64,000 nt of DNA, from assembly GCA_947650365.1 (NCBI GenBank), contig OX393551.1, forward strand, positions 61,497,173-61,561,172, read 5' to 3'. A program made the translations under genes and the position numbers. The stretch comes from Chamaelirium japonicum (lineage: Eukaryota; Streptophyta; Magnoliopsida; Liliales; Melanthiaceae). Shown here piece after piece: positions 22,442-37,433 of the stretch (positions are counted from its first letter, which is position 1; every line of letters starts with the position of its first letter). A model generated the notes under the pieces. It searched no databases. It was not told the origin of the DNA and saw only the letters and a program-made list of their open reading frames with translations.

Positions 22442-25400
22442 AATGGATCGTACAAATGAATTAGAATGGATCATACGAATGAATTAGAATGAATCGTACG
22501 AATGAATTAGAATGAATACATTCGAACGAATGAATTAGAATAGATCGTAGGAATGAATTAGAATGGATCATACGAATAAATTAGAATTGATCGTACGAAT
22601 GAATTAGAATGAATAAATTCGTGCGAATGAAGTAGAATGGATTAGAATGGATCGTAGGAATGAATTAGAATGGATCGTACGAATGAATTAGAATAGATCG
22701 TAGGAATGAATTAGAATGGATCATACGAATGAATTAGAATTGATCGTGCGAATGAATTAGAATGGATTGTACGAATGAATTAGAATGGATACATTTGTGC
22801 GAATGAAGTAGAATGGATCGTAGGAATGAATTAGAATGGATCGTACGAATGAATTACCATGGATCGTACGAATGGATTAGAATGGATCGTACGAATGAAT
22901 TAGAATGGATCATACAAATGAATTAGAATGGATAGTGCGAATGAATTTGAATAGATCGTGCAAATGAATTAGAAAGGTTAAATTTGTGTGAATGAATTAG
23001 AATGGATCGTGCGAATGAATTAGAATGGATTGTACGAATGAATTAGAATGGATACATTCGTGCGAACGATGTAGAATGGATCGTACGAATGAATTAGAAT
23101 GGATCGTACGAATGAATTAGAATGAATCGTAGGAATGAATTAGAATGGATTGTACGAATGAATTAGAATGGATACATTCGTGCGAATGAATTAGAATGGA
23201 TCGTACGAATGAATTAGAATGGATCGTACGAATGAATTAGAATGGATACATTCGTGCGAATGAATTAGAATGGATCGTACGAATGAATTAGAATGGATCG
23301 TACGAATGAATTAGAATGAATCGTACGAATGAATTAGAATGGATACATTTGAACGAATGAATTAGAATAGATTGTAGGAATGAATTAGAATGGATCATAC
23401 GAATGAATTAGAATTGATCGTGCGAATGAATTAGAATGGATTATACGAATGAATTAGAATGGATACATTCGTGCGAATGAAGTAGAATGGATCATACGAA
23501 TGAATTAGAATTGATCGTGCGAATAAATTAGAATGGATTGTACGATTGAATTAGAATGGATACATTCGTGCGAATGAAGTAGGATGGATCGTACGAATGA
23601 ATTAGAATGGATCGTACGAATGAATTAGAATGGATCATACGAATGAATTAGAATTGATTGTGCGAATGAATAAGAATGGATTGTACGAATGAATTAGAAT
23701 GGATACATTCGTGCGAATGAAGTAGAATGGATCGTACGAATGAATTAGAATGGATCGTACGAATGAATTAGAATGAATCGTACGAATGAATTAGAATGGA
23801 TACATTCGAACGAATGAATTAGAATAGATCGTAGGAATGAATTAGAATGAATCATACGAATGAATTAGAATTGATCGTGCGAATGAATTAGAATGGATTG
23901 TACGAATGAATTAGAATGGATCGTACGAATGAATTAGAATGGATACATTCGAACGAATGAATTAGAATAGATCGTAGGAATGAATTAGAATGGATCATAC
24001 GAATGAATTAGAATTGATCATGCGAATGAATTAGAATGGATTGTACAAATGAATTAGAATGGATACATTCGTACGAATGAAGTAGAATGGATCGTACGAA
24101 TGAATTAAAATGGATCGTACTAATGAATCAGAATGGATCGTACGAATGAATTAGAATGAATCGTACGAATGAATTAGAATAGAAACATTCGAACGAATGA
24201 ATTAGAATAGATCGTAGGAATGAATTAGAATGGATCATACGAATGAATTAGTATTGATCGTGCGAATGAATTAGAATGGATTGTACGAATGAATTAGAAT
24301 GGATACATTCGTGCGAATGAAGTAGAATGGGTCGTACGAATGAATTAGAATGGATCGTACGAATGAATTAGAATGAATCGTACGAATGAATTAGAATGGA
24401 TACATTCGAACGAATGAATCAGAATAGATCGTAGGAATGAATTAGAATGGATCATACGAATGAATTAGAATTGATCGTGCGAATGAATTAGAATGGATTG
24501 CACGAATGAATTAGAATAGATACATTCGTACGAATGAAGTAGAATGGATCGTACGAATGAATTAGAATGGATCGTACGAATGAATTAGAATGAATCGTAC
24601 GAATGAATTAGAATGGATACATTCGAACGAATGAATTAGAACAGATCGTAGGAATGAATTAGAATGGATCATACGAATGAATTAGAATTGATCGTGCGAA
24701 TGAATTAGAATGGATTGTACGAATGAATTAGAATGGATACATTCGTGCGAATGAATCAGAATGGATACATTCGTGCGAATGAATTAGAATGGATCGTACA
24801 AATGAGTAAGAATGGATCGTAGAATTAGAATGGATCGTACGAATGAATCAGAATGGATCGTACGAATGAATTAGAATGAATCGTACGAATGAACTAGAAT
24901 GGAAACATTCGAACGAATGAAATAGAATAGATCATAGGAATGAATTAGAATGGATCATATGAATGAATTAGAATTGATCGTGCGAATGAATTAGAATGGA
25001 TTGTACGAATGAATTAGAATGGATACATTCGTGTGAATGAAGTACATGGATCGTACGAATGAATTAGAATGGATTGTACGAATGAATTAGAATGAATCGT
25101 ACGAATGAATTAGAATGGATACATTCGAACGAATGAATTAGAATAGATCGTAGGAATGAATTAGAATGGATCATACGAATGAATTAGAATTGATCGTGCG
25201 AATGAATTAGAATGGATTGCACGAATGAATTAGAATGGATCGTACGAATGAATTAGAATGAATCGTACGAATGAATTAGAATGGATACATTCGAACGAAT
25301 GAATTAGAATAGATCGTAGGAATGAATTAGAATGGATCATACGAATGAATTAGAATTGATCGTGCGAATGAATTAGAATGGATTGCACGAATGAATTAGA

Positions 25401-25644
25401 ATGGATACATTCATGCGAATGAAGTAGAATGGATCGTACGAATGCATTAGAATGGATCGTACGAATGAATTAGAATGAATCGTACGAATGAATTAGAATG
25501 GATACATTCGAACGAATGAATTAGAATAGATCGTAGGAATGAATTAGAATGGATCATACGAATGAATTAGAATTGATCGTGCGAATGAATTAGAATGGAT
25601 TGTACGAATGAATTAGAATGGATACATTCGTGCGAATGAAGTAG
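22442..25644 (+). repeat. 3203-bp tandem duplication, copy 1
   Basis: Many private variants repeat exactly 3203 bp downstream: TACAAATG at 22451/25654, TTACCATGG at 22855/26058, the TACTAATGAATC variant near 24118/27321, and CGTAGAATTAG near 24819/28022. By eye I found one difference (GAACTAG near 24891 against GAATTAG near 28094). Similarity starts near 22242 in copy 1 and ends near 28856 in copy 2, so the exact breakpoint is ambiguous over about one 217-bp unit, as expected for unequal exchange. Confidence 0.9.
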
Positions 25645-28600
25645 AATGGATCGTACAAATGAATTAGAATGGATCATACGAATGAATTAGAATGAATCGT
25701 ACGAATGAATTAGAATGAATACATTCGAACGAATGAATTAGAATAGATCGTAGGAATGAATTAGAATGGATCATACGAATAAATTAGAATTGATCGTACG
25801 AATGAATTAGAATGAATAAATTCGTGCGAATGAAGTAGAATGGATTAGAATGGATCGTAGGAATGAATTAGAATGGATCGTACGAATGAATTAGAATAGA
25901 TCGTAGGAATGAATTAGAATGGATCATACGAATGAATTAGAATTGATCGTGCGAATGAATTAGAATGGATTGTACGAATGAATTAGAATGGATACATTTG
26001 TGCGAATGAAGTAGAATGGATCGTAGGAATGAATTAGAATGGATCGTACGAATGAATTACCATGGATCGTACGAATGGATTAGAATGGATCGTACGAATG
26101 AATTAGAATGGATCATACAAATGAATTAGAATGGATAGTGCGAATGAATTTGAATAGATCGTGCAAATGAATTAGAAAGGTTAAATTTGTGTGAATGAAT
26201 TAGAATGGATCGTGCGAATGAATTAGAATGGATTGTACGAATGAATTAGAATGGATACATTCGTGCGAACGATGTAGAATGGATCGTACGAATGAATTAG
26301 AATGGATCGTACGAATGAATTAGAATGAATCGTAGGAATGAATTAGAATGGATTGTACGAATGAATTAGAATGGATACATTCGTGCGAATGAATTAGAAT
26401 GGATCGTACGAATGAATTAGAATGGATCGTACGAATGAATTAGAATGGATACATTCGTGCGAATGAATTAGAATGGATCGTACGAATGAATTAGAATGGA
26501 TCGTACGAATGAATTAGAATGAATCGTACGAATGAATTAGAATGGATACATTTGAACGAATGAATTAGAATAGATTGTAGGAATGAATTAGAATGGATCA
26601 TACGAATGAATTAGAATTGATCGTGCGAATGAATTAGAATGGATTATACGAATGAATTAGAATGGATACATTCGTGCGAATGAAGTAGAATGGATCATAC
26701 GAATGAATTAGAATTGATCGTGCGAATAAATTAGAATGGATTGTACGATTGAATTAGAATGGATACATTCGTGCGAATGAAGTAGGATGGATCGTACGAA
26801 TGAATTAGAATGGATCGTACGAATGAATTAGAATGGATCATACGAATGAATTAGAATTGATTGTGCGAATGAATAAGAATGGATTGTACGAATGAATTAG
26901 AATGGATACATTCGTGCGAATGAAGTAGAATGGATCGTACGAATGAATTAGAATGGATCGTACGAATGAATTAGAATGAATCGTACGAATGAATTAGAAT
27001 GGATACATTCGAACGAATGAATTAGAATAGATCGTAGGAATGAATTAGAATGAATCATACGAATGAATTAGAATTGATCGTGCGAATGAATTAGAATGGA
27101 TTGTACGAATGAATTAGAATGGATCGTACGAATGAATTAGAATGGATACATTCGAACGAATGAATTAGAATAGATCGTAGGAATGAATTAGAATGGATCA
27201 TACGAATGAATTAGAATTGATCATGCGAATGAATTAGAATGGATTGTACAAATGAATTAGAATGGATACATTCGTACGAATGAAGTAGAATGGATCGTAC
27301 GAATGAATTAAAATGGATCGTACTAATGAATCAGAATGGATCGTACGAATGAATTAGAATGAATCGTACGAATGAATTAGAATAGAAACATTCGAACGAA
27401 TGAATTAGAATAGATCGTAGGAATGAATTAGAATGGATCATACGAATGAATTAGTATTGATCGTGCGAATGAATTAGAATGGATTGTACGAATGAATTAG
27501 AATGGATACATTCGTGCGAATGAAGTAGAATGGGTCGTACGAATGAATTAGAATGGATCGTACGAATGAATTAGAATGAATCGTACGAATGAATTAGAAT
27601 GGATACATTCGAACGAATGAATCAGAATAGATCGTAGGAATGAATTAGAATGGATCATACGAATGAATTAGAATTGATCGTGCGAATGAATTAGAATGGA
27701 TTGCACGAATGAATTAGAATAGATACATTCGTACGAATGAAGTAGAATGGATCGTACGAATGAATTAGAATGGATCGTACGAATGAATTAGAATGAATCG
27801 TACGAATGAATTAGAATGGATACATTCGAACGAATGAATTAGAACAGATCGTAGGAATGAATTAGAATGGATCATACGAATGAATTAGAATTGATCGTGC
27901 GAATGAATTAGAATGGATTGTACGAATGAATTAGAATGGATACATTCGTGCGAATGAATCAGAATGGATACATTCGTGCGAATGAATTAGAATGGATCGT
28001 ACAAATGAGTAAGAATGGATCGTAGAATTAGAATGGATCGTACGAATGAATCAGAATGGATCGTACGAATGAATTAGAATGAATCGTACGAATGAATTAG
28101 AATGGAAACATTCGAACGAATGAAATAGAATAGATCATAGGAATGAATTAGAATGGATCATATGAATGAATTAGAATTGATCGTGCGAATGAATTAGAAT
28201 GGATTGTACGAATGAATTAGAATGGATACATTCGTGTGAATGAAGTACATGGATCGTACGAATGAATTAGAATGGATTGTACGAATGAATTAGAATGAAT
28301 CGTACGAATGAATTAGAATGGATACATTCGAACGAATGAATTAGAATAGATCGTAGGAATGAATTAGAATGGATCATACGAATGAATTAGAATTGATCGT
28401 GCGAATGAATTAGAATGGATTGCACGAATGAATTAGAATGGATCGTACGAATGAATTAGAATGAATCGTACGAATGAATTAGAATGGATACATTCGAACG
28501 AATGAATTAGAATAGATCGTAGGAATGAATTAGAATGGATCATACGAATGAATTAGAATTGATCGTGCGAATGAATTAGAATGGATTGCACGAATGAATT

Positions 28601-28847
28601 AGAATGGATACATTCATGCGAATGAAGTAGAATGGATCGTACGAATGCATTAGAATGGATCGTACGAATGAATTAGAATGAATCGTACGAATGAATTAGA
28701 ATGGATACATTCGAACGAATGAATTAGAATAGATCGTAGGAATGAATTAGAATGGATCATACGAATGAATTAGAATTGATCGTGCGAATGAATTAGAATG
28801 GATTGTACGAATGAATTAGAATGGATACATTCGTGCGAATGAAGTAG
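25645..28847 (+). repeat. 3203-bp tandem duplication, copy 2
   Basis: Second copy, directly adjacent and in the same orientation. Beyond about 28856 the sequence (CGTATGAATG) departs from the corresponding point of copy 1 (CGTACAAATG). Confidence 0.9.
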
Positions 28848-29130
28848 AATGGATCGTATGAATGAATTAGAATGGATCGTACGAATGAATTAGAATGAAT
28901 CGTACGAATGAATTAGAATGGATACATTCGAACGAATGAATTAGAATAGATCGTAGAAATGAATTAGAATGGATCATACGAATGAATTAGAATTGATCGT
29001 GCGAATGAATTAGAATGGATTGTACGAATGAATTAGAATGGATACATTCGTGAGAATGAAGTAGAATGGATTGTACGAATGAAGTAGAATGGATCGTACG
29101 AATGAATTAGAACGAATCGTACGAATGTAT

Positions 29131-31050
29131 CCATTGATCGTGCTAATGAAGTAGAATGGATCGATTCTAATTCATTTGCACGATCCATTCTAATTCATTC
29201 GTACGATCCATTCTACTTCATTCTTACGATCCATTCTACTTCATTCGCACGAATGTATCCATTCTAATTCATTCGTACAAATCATTCTTATTCATTCGCA
29301 CGATCAATTCTAATTCATTCGTATGATCCATTCTAATTCATTCCTATGATCTATTCTAATTCATTCGTTCGAATGTATCCATTCTAATTCATTCGTACGA
29401 TTCATTCTAATTCATTCGTACGATCCATTCTAATTCATTCGTACGATCCATTCTACTTCATTCGCACGAATGTATCCATTCTAATTCATTCGTACAATCC
29501 ATTCTAATTCATTCGCACGATCAATTCTAATTCATTCGTATGATCCATTCTAATTCATTCCTACGATCTATTCTAATTTATTCGTTCGAATGTATCCATT
29601 CTAATTCATTTGTACGATTCATTCTAATTCATTCGTACGAACCATTCTAATTCATTCGTACGATCCATTCTACTTCATTCGCACGAATGTATCCATCCTA
29701 ATTTATTCGTAAAATCCATTCTAATTCATTCGCATGATCAATTCTAATTCATTCGTATGATCCATTCTAATTCATTCCTACGATCTATTCTAATTCATTC
29801 GTTCGAATGTTTCCATTCTAATTCATTCGTACGATTCATTCTAATTCATTCGTACGATCCATTCTAATTCATTCGTACGATCCATTCTACTTCATTCGCA
29901 CGAATGTATCCATTCTAATTCATTCGTACGATCCATTCTACTTCATTTGCACGAATGTATCGTACGAATGAATTAGAATGGATCATACGAACGAATTAGA
30001 ATTGATCGTGCGAATGAATTAGAATGGATCGTGCGAATGAATTAGAATGGATCGTACGAATGAATTAGAATGAATCGTACGAATGAATTAGAATGGATAC
30101 ATTCGAACGAATAAATTAGAATAGATCGTAGGAATGAATTAGAATGGATCATACGAATGAATTAGAATTGATCGTACGAATGAATTAGAATAGATCGAAG
30201 GAATGAATTAGAATGGATCATATGAATGAATTAGAATTGATCGTGCGAATGAATTAGAATGGATTGTACGAATGAATTAGAATGGATACATTCGTGCGAA
30301 TGAAGTAGAATGGATCGTACGAATGAATTAGAATGGATCGTACGAATAAATTAGAATGAATCGTACGAATGAATTAGAATGGATACATTCGAACGAATAA
30401 ATTAGAATAGATCGTAGGAATGAATTAGAATGGATCATACGAATGAATTAGAATTGATCGTGCGAATGAATTAGAATGGATTGTACGAATGAATTAGAAT
30501 GGATACATTCCTGCGAATAAAGTAGAATGGATCGTACGAATGAATTAGAATGGATCGTACGAATGAATTAGAATGAATCATACGAATGATTTAGAATGGA
30601 TACATTCGAACGAATGAATTAGAATAGATCGTAGGAATGAATTAGAATGGATCATACGAATGAATTAGAATTGATCGTGCGAATGAATTAGAATGTTTTG
30701 TACGAATGAATTAGAATGGTACGATCCATTCTAATTCATTAGCACGATCCATTCTAATTCATTCGTACGATCCATTCTATTTCATTTGTATGAACGAATG
30801 AATTAGAATGGATCGTACGAATGAATTAGAATGAATCGTACGAATGAATTAGAATGGATCATACGAATGAATTAGAATAGATCGTAGGAATGAATTAGAA
30901 TGAATCGTACGAATGAAGTAGAATGAATCGTACGAATGAATTAGAATGGATCGTACGAATAAATTAGAATGGATACATTCATGCGAATGAATTAGAATGG
31001 ATCGTGCGAATGAATGAGAATGGATCGTACGAATGAATTAGAATGGATCG
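29131..31050. repeat. Satellite, rapidly alternating orientation
   Basis: A patchwork near 29120-29163, reverse from about 29163 to 29959, forward from about 29960 to 30719, reverse from about 30720 to 30790, forward from about 30791 to 31050. Junctions include GAATGGTACGATCC and GGATCGTACAATCC, both near-palindromes. Confidence 0.88.
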
Positions 31051-34000
31051 TACAATCCATTCTAATTCATTCGCACGATCAATTCTAATTCATTCGTATG
31101 ATCCATTCTAATTCATTCCTACGATCTATTCTAATTAATTCGTTCGAATGTATCCATTCTAATTCATTCGTACGATTCATTCTAATTCATTCGTACGATC
31201 AATTCTAATTCATTCGTACGATCTATTCTACTTCATTCGCACGAATGTATCCATTCTAATTCATTCGTACAATGCATTCTAATTCATTCGCACGATCAAT
31301 TCTAATTCATTCGTATGGTCCATTCTAATTCATTCCTACGATCTATTCTAATTCATTCGTTCGAATGTATCCATTCTAATTCATTCATACGATTCATTCT
31401 AATTCATTCGTACGATCCATTCTAATTCATTCGTACGATCCATTCTACTTCATTCGCACGAATGTGTTTCCGAATTTGCTGATCCATTCTAATTAATTCG
31501 TACGATCCATTCTAATTCATTCGCACAAATGTATCCATTCTAATTCATTCGCTCGAATATATCCATTTTAATTCATTCGTACGATCCATTCTAATTCATT
31601 CGTACGATCCATTCTACTTCATTCGCACGAATGTATCCATTCTAATTCATTCGTACAATCCATTCTAATTCATTCGCACGATCATTTCTAATTCATTCGT
31701 ATGATCCATTCTAATTCATTCGTGCTAATTCATTCGCACGATCAATTCTAATTCATTCGTATGATCCATTCTAATTCATTCCTACGATCTATTCTAATTC
31801 ATTCATTCGAATGTATCCATTCTAATTCATTCGTACAATTCATTCTAATTCATTCGTACGATCCATTCTAACTCATTCGTACGATCCATTCTACTTCATT
31901 CGCACGAATGTATCCATTCTAATTCATTCGTACAATCCATTCTAATTCATTCGCACGATCAATTCTAATTCATTCGTATGATCCATTCTAATTCATTCCT
32001 ACGATCTATTCTAATTCATTCGTTCGAATGTTTCCATTCTAATTCATTCGTACGATTCATTCTAATTCATTCGTACGATCCATTCTGATTCATTCGTACG
32101 ATCCATTCTAATTCATTCGTACGATCCATTCTACTTCATTCGCATGAATGTATCCATTCTAATTCATTCGTACAATCCATTCTAATTCATTCGCACGATC
32201 AATTCTAATTCATTCGTATGCTCCATTCTAATTCATTCGTACGATCTATTCTAATTCATTCGTTCGAATGTATCCATTCTAATTCATTCGTACGATCCAT
32301 TCTAATTCATTCGTACGATCCATTCTACTTCATTCGCACGAATGTATCAATTCTAATTCATTCGTACAATCCATTCTAATTCATTCGCACGATCAATTCT
32401 AATTCATTCGTAGGATCCATTCTAATTCATTCCTACGATCTATTCTAATTCAATTCGTACGATCCATTCTAATTCATTCGCACGAATGTATCCATTCTGA
32501 TTCATTCGCACGAATGTATCCAGTCTAATTCATTCGTACAATCCATTCTAATTTATTCGCACGATCAATTCTAATTCATTCGTATGATCCATTCTAATTT
32601 ATTCGTACGATCCATTCTAATTCATTCCTACGATCTATTCTAATTTATTCGTTCGAATGTATCCATTCTAATTCATTCGTACGATTCATTCCAATTCATT
32701 CGTACGATCCATTCTAATTCATTCGTACGATCCATTCTACTTCATTTGCACGAATGTATCCATTCTAATTCATTCGTACAATCAATTCTAATTCAGTCGC
32801 ACGATCAATTCTAATTCATTCGTATGATCCATTCTAATTCATTCCTACGATCTATTCTAATTCATTCGTTCGAATGTATCCATTCTAATTCATTCGTATG
32901 ATTCATTCTAATTCATTCGTACGATCCATTCTAATTCATTCGTACGATCCATTCTACTTCATTCGCACGAATGTATCCATTCTAATTCATTCGTACAATC
33001 CATTCTAATTCATTCGCACGATCAATTCTAATTCATTCGTATGATCCATTCTAATTCATTCCTACGATCTATTCTAATTCATTCATTCGAATGTATCCAT
33101 TCTAATTCATTCGTACGATTCATTCAAATTCATTCGTACGATCCATTCTAATTCATTCGTACGATCCATTCTACTTCATTCGCACGAATGTATCCATTCT
33201 AATTCATTCGTACAATCCATTCTAATTCATTCGCACGATCAATTCTAATTCATTCGTATGATCCATTCTAATTCATTCCTACGATCTATTCTAATTTATT
33301 CGTTCGAATGTATCCATTTTAATTCATTCGTACGATTCATTCTAATTCATTCGTACGATCCATTCTAATTCATTCGTACGATCCATTCTACTTCATTCGC
33401 ACGAATGTATCCATTCTAATTCATTCGTACAATCCATTCTAATTCATTCGCACGATCAATTCTAATTCATTCGTATGATCCATTCTAATTCATTCCTACG
33501 ATCTATTCTAATTTATTCGTTCGAATGTATCCATTCTAAGTCATTCGTACGATTCATTCTAATTCTTTCGTACGATCCATTCTAATTCATTCGTACGATC
33601 CATTCTACTTCATTCGCACGAATGTATCCATTCTAATTCATTCGTACAATCCATTCTAATTCATTCGCACGATCAATTCTAACTCATTCGTATGATCCAT
33701 TCTAATTCATTCCTACGATCTATTCTAATTCATTCGTTCGAATGTATCCATTCTAATTCATTCGTACGATTCATTCTAATTCATTCGTACGATCCATTCT
33801 AATTCATTCGTACGATCCATTCTAATTCATTCGTACAATCCATTCTAATTCATTCGTACGATTCATTCTAATTCATTCGTGCAATCCATTCTAATTCATT
33901 CGCACGATCAACTCTAATTCATTCGTATGATCCATTCTAATTCATTCCTACGATCTATTCTAATTCATTCGTTCGATCCATTCTACTTCATTCGCACGAA

Positions 34001-35742
34001 TGTATCCATTCTAATTCATTCGTACAATCCATTCTAATTCATCCGCACGATCAATTCTAATTCATTCCTACGATCTATTCTAATTCATTTATTCGAATGT
34101 ATCCATTCTAATTCATTCGTACGATTCATTCTAATTCATTCGTACGATCCATTCTAATTCATTCGTACGATCCATTCTATTTCATTCGTACGATCCATTC
34201 TCACTCATTCGTACGATCCATTCTAATTCATTCGCATGAATGTACCCATTCTAATTCATTCGTACGATCCATTCTAATTCATTCGTACGATTCATTCTAA
34301 TTCATTCGTATGATCCATTCTAATTCATTTGTACGATCCGTTCTACTTCATTCGCACGAATGTATCCATTCTAATTCATTCGTGCAATCCATTCTAATTC
34401 ATTCGCACGATCAATTCTACTTCATTCGCACGAATGTATCCATTCTAATTCATTCGTACAATCCATTCTAATTCATTCGCACGATCAATTCTAATTCATT
34501 CGTACGATCCATTCTAATTCATTCCTACGATCTATTCTAATTCATTCGTTCGAATGTATCCATTCTAATTCATTCATACGATTCATTCTAATTCATTCGT
34601 ACGATCCATTCTAATTCATTCGTACGAATCATTCTACTTCATTCGCACGAATGTATCCATTCTAATTCATTCGTACAATCCATTCTAATTCATTCGCACG
34701 ATCAATTCTAATTCATTCGTATGATCCATTCTAATTCATTCCTACGATCTATTCTAATTCATTCGTTCGAATGTATCCATTCTAATTCATTCGTACGATT
34801 CATTCTAATTCATTCGTACGATCCATTCTAATTCATTCGTACGATCCATTCTAATTCATTCGTCCGATCCATTCTAATTCATTCACATGAATGTATCCAT
34901 TCTAATTTATTCGTACAATCCATTCTAATTCATTCGCACGATCAATTCTAATTCATTCGTATGATCCATTCTAATTCATTCCTACGATCCATTCTAATTC
35001 ATTCGCATGAATGTATCCATTCTAATTCATTCGTACGATCCATTCTAATTCATTAGCACGATCCATTCTAAATCATTCGTACGATCCATTCTATTTCATT
35101 CGTACGATCCATTCTTACTCATTCGTACGATCCATTCTAATTCATTCGCATGAATGTATCCATTCTAATTCATTCGTACGATCCATTCTAATTCATTCGT
35201 ACGATCCATTCTAATTCATTCGTACGATCCGTTCTACTTCATTCGCACGAATGTATCCATTCTAATTCATTCGTACAATCCATTCTAATTCATTCGCACG
35301 ATCAATTAGAATTCATTCGTATGATCCATTCTAATTCATTCCTACGATCTATTCTAATTTATTCGTTCGAATGTATCCATTCTAATTCATTCGTACGATT
35401 CATTCTAATTCATTCGTACGATCCATTCTAATTCATTCGTACGATCCATTCTACTTCATTCGCATGAATGTATCCATTCTAATTCATTCGTACAATCCAT
35501 TCTAATTCATTTGCACGATGAATTCTAATTCATTCGTATGATCCATTCTAATTCATTCCTACGATCTATTGTAATTCATTCGTTCGAATGTATCCATTCT
35601 AATTCATTCGTACGATTCATTCTAATTCATTCGTACGATCCATTCTAATTCATTCGTACGATCCATTCTACTTCATTCGCACGAATGTATCCATTCTAAT
35701 TCATTCGTACAATCCATTCTAATTCATTCGCACGATCAATTC
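31051..35742 (-). repeat. Satellite block, reverse orientation
   Basis: About 4.7 kb of reverse monomers, with regular 217-bp units especially from 32600 to 33780. It includes a private non-satellite tag at 31464-31480 and some 143-type monomers near 34180 and 35040-35150. Confidence 0.94.
31440..31610. repeat. Inverted duplicate A with private tag
   Basis: Contains GTGTTTCCGAATTTGCT (31464-31480), which is not satellite. The exact reverse complement AGCAAATTCGGAAACAC is at 38269-38285. Flanking monomers with rare variants (CATTCGCTCGAATATATCC, CCATTTTAATTC) also match in inverted order for at least about 150 bp. Confidence 0.88.
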
Positions 35743-37433
35743 GAACGAATGAATTAGAATAGATCGTAGGAATGAATTAGAATGGATCATACGAATGAAT
35801 TAGAATGGATCGTTCTAATGAATTAGAATGGTACGATCCATTCTAATTCATTCGTACGATTCATTCTAATTCATTCGTACGATCAATTCTATTTCATTCG
35901 TACGATCCATTCTACTTCATTCGCACGAATGTATCCATTCTAATTCCTTCGTACAATCCATTCTAATTCATTCGCACGATCAATTCTAATTCATTCGTAT
36001 GATCCATTCTAATTCATTCCTACGATCTATTCTAATTCATTAGTTCGAATGTATCCATTCTAATTCATTCGTACGATTCATTCTATTTCATTCGTACGAT
36101 CCATTCTAATTCATTCGTACGATCCATTCTACTTCATTCGCACGAATGTATCCATTCTAATTCATTCGTACAATCCATTCTAATTCATTCGTACGATCAA
36201 TTCTAATTCATTCGTATAATCCATTCTATTTCATTCCTACGATCTATTCTAATTCATTCATTCGAATGTATCCGTTCTAATTCATTCGTACGATTCATTC
36301 TAATTCATTCGTAGATCCATTCTGATTCATTCGTACGATCCATTCTACATCATTCGCACAAATGTATCCATTCTAATTCATTCGTACAATCCATTCTAAT
36401 TCATTCGCACGATCAATTCTAATTCATTCGTATGATCCATTCTAATTCATTCCTACGATCTATTCTAATTTATTCGTTCGAATGTATCCATTCTAATTGA
36501 TTCGTACGATTCATTCTAATTCATTCGTACGATCCATTCTAATTCATTCGTACGATCCATTCTACTTCATTCGCTCGAATGTATCCATTCTAATTCATTC
36601 GTGCAATCCATTCTAATTCATTCGCACGATCAATTCTAATTAATTCGTATGATCCATTCTAATTCATTCCTACGATCTATTCTAATTCATTCGTTCGAAT
36701 GTATCCATTCTAATTCATTCGTACGATTCATTCTAATTCATTCGTACAATCCATTCTAATTCATTCGTACGATTCATTCTAATTCATTCCTACGATCCAT
36801 TCTAATTCATTCGTTCGAATGTTTCCATTCTAATTCATTCATACGATTCATTCTAATTCATTCGTACGATCCATTCTAATTCATTCGTACGATCCATTCT
36901 ACTTCATTCGCACGAATGGATCCATTCTAATTCATTCGTACAATCCATTCTAATTCATTCGTACGATTCATTCTAATTCATTCGTACGATCCATTCTAAT
37001 TCATTCGTACGATCCATTCTACTTCATTCGCACGAATGTATCCATTCTAATTCATTCGTACAATCCATTCTAATTCATTCGCACGGTCAATTCTAATTCA
37101 TTCGTTCGAATGTATCCATTTTAATTCATTCGTACGATCCATTCTAATTCATTCGGACAATCTATTCTAATTTATTCGTACGATCCATTCTAATTCATTA
37201 GCACGATCCATTCTAATTCATTTGTACGATCTATTCTATTTCATTTGTATGATCCATTCTTACTCATTCGTACGATCCATTCTAATTCATTCGCACGAAT
37301 GTATCCATTCTAATTCAGTCATACGATCCATTCTAATTCATTCGCACGATCCATTCTAATTCATTTATACGATTCATTCGTACGATCCATTCTGATTCAT
37401 TTGTACGATCCATTCTACATCATTCGCACGAAT
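35743..37433. repeat. Satellite, short forward then reverse block
   Basis: Forward from about 35743 to 35832 (under 100 bp), then reverse from about 35833 to 37433. Its right end, CATTCGCACGAATGTACG, is the same junction as at 45455. Confidence 0.9.

Larger units (their letters stand above)
21946..29130 (+). repeat. Longest single-orientation satellite block (forward)
   Basis: About 7.2 kb of forward monomers, a mix of 217-bp units and irregular stretches. Most of it consists of two tandem copies of a 3203-bp segment (listed separately). Around 22855-23000 and 26058-26203 lies a distinctive irregular stretch (CCATGGATCG, GGTTAAATTTGTG) that recurs near 42540. Confidence 0.94.
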
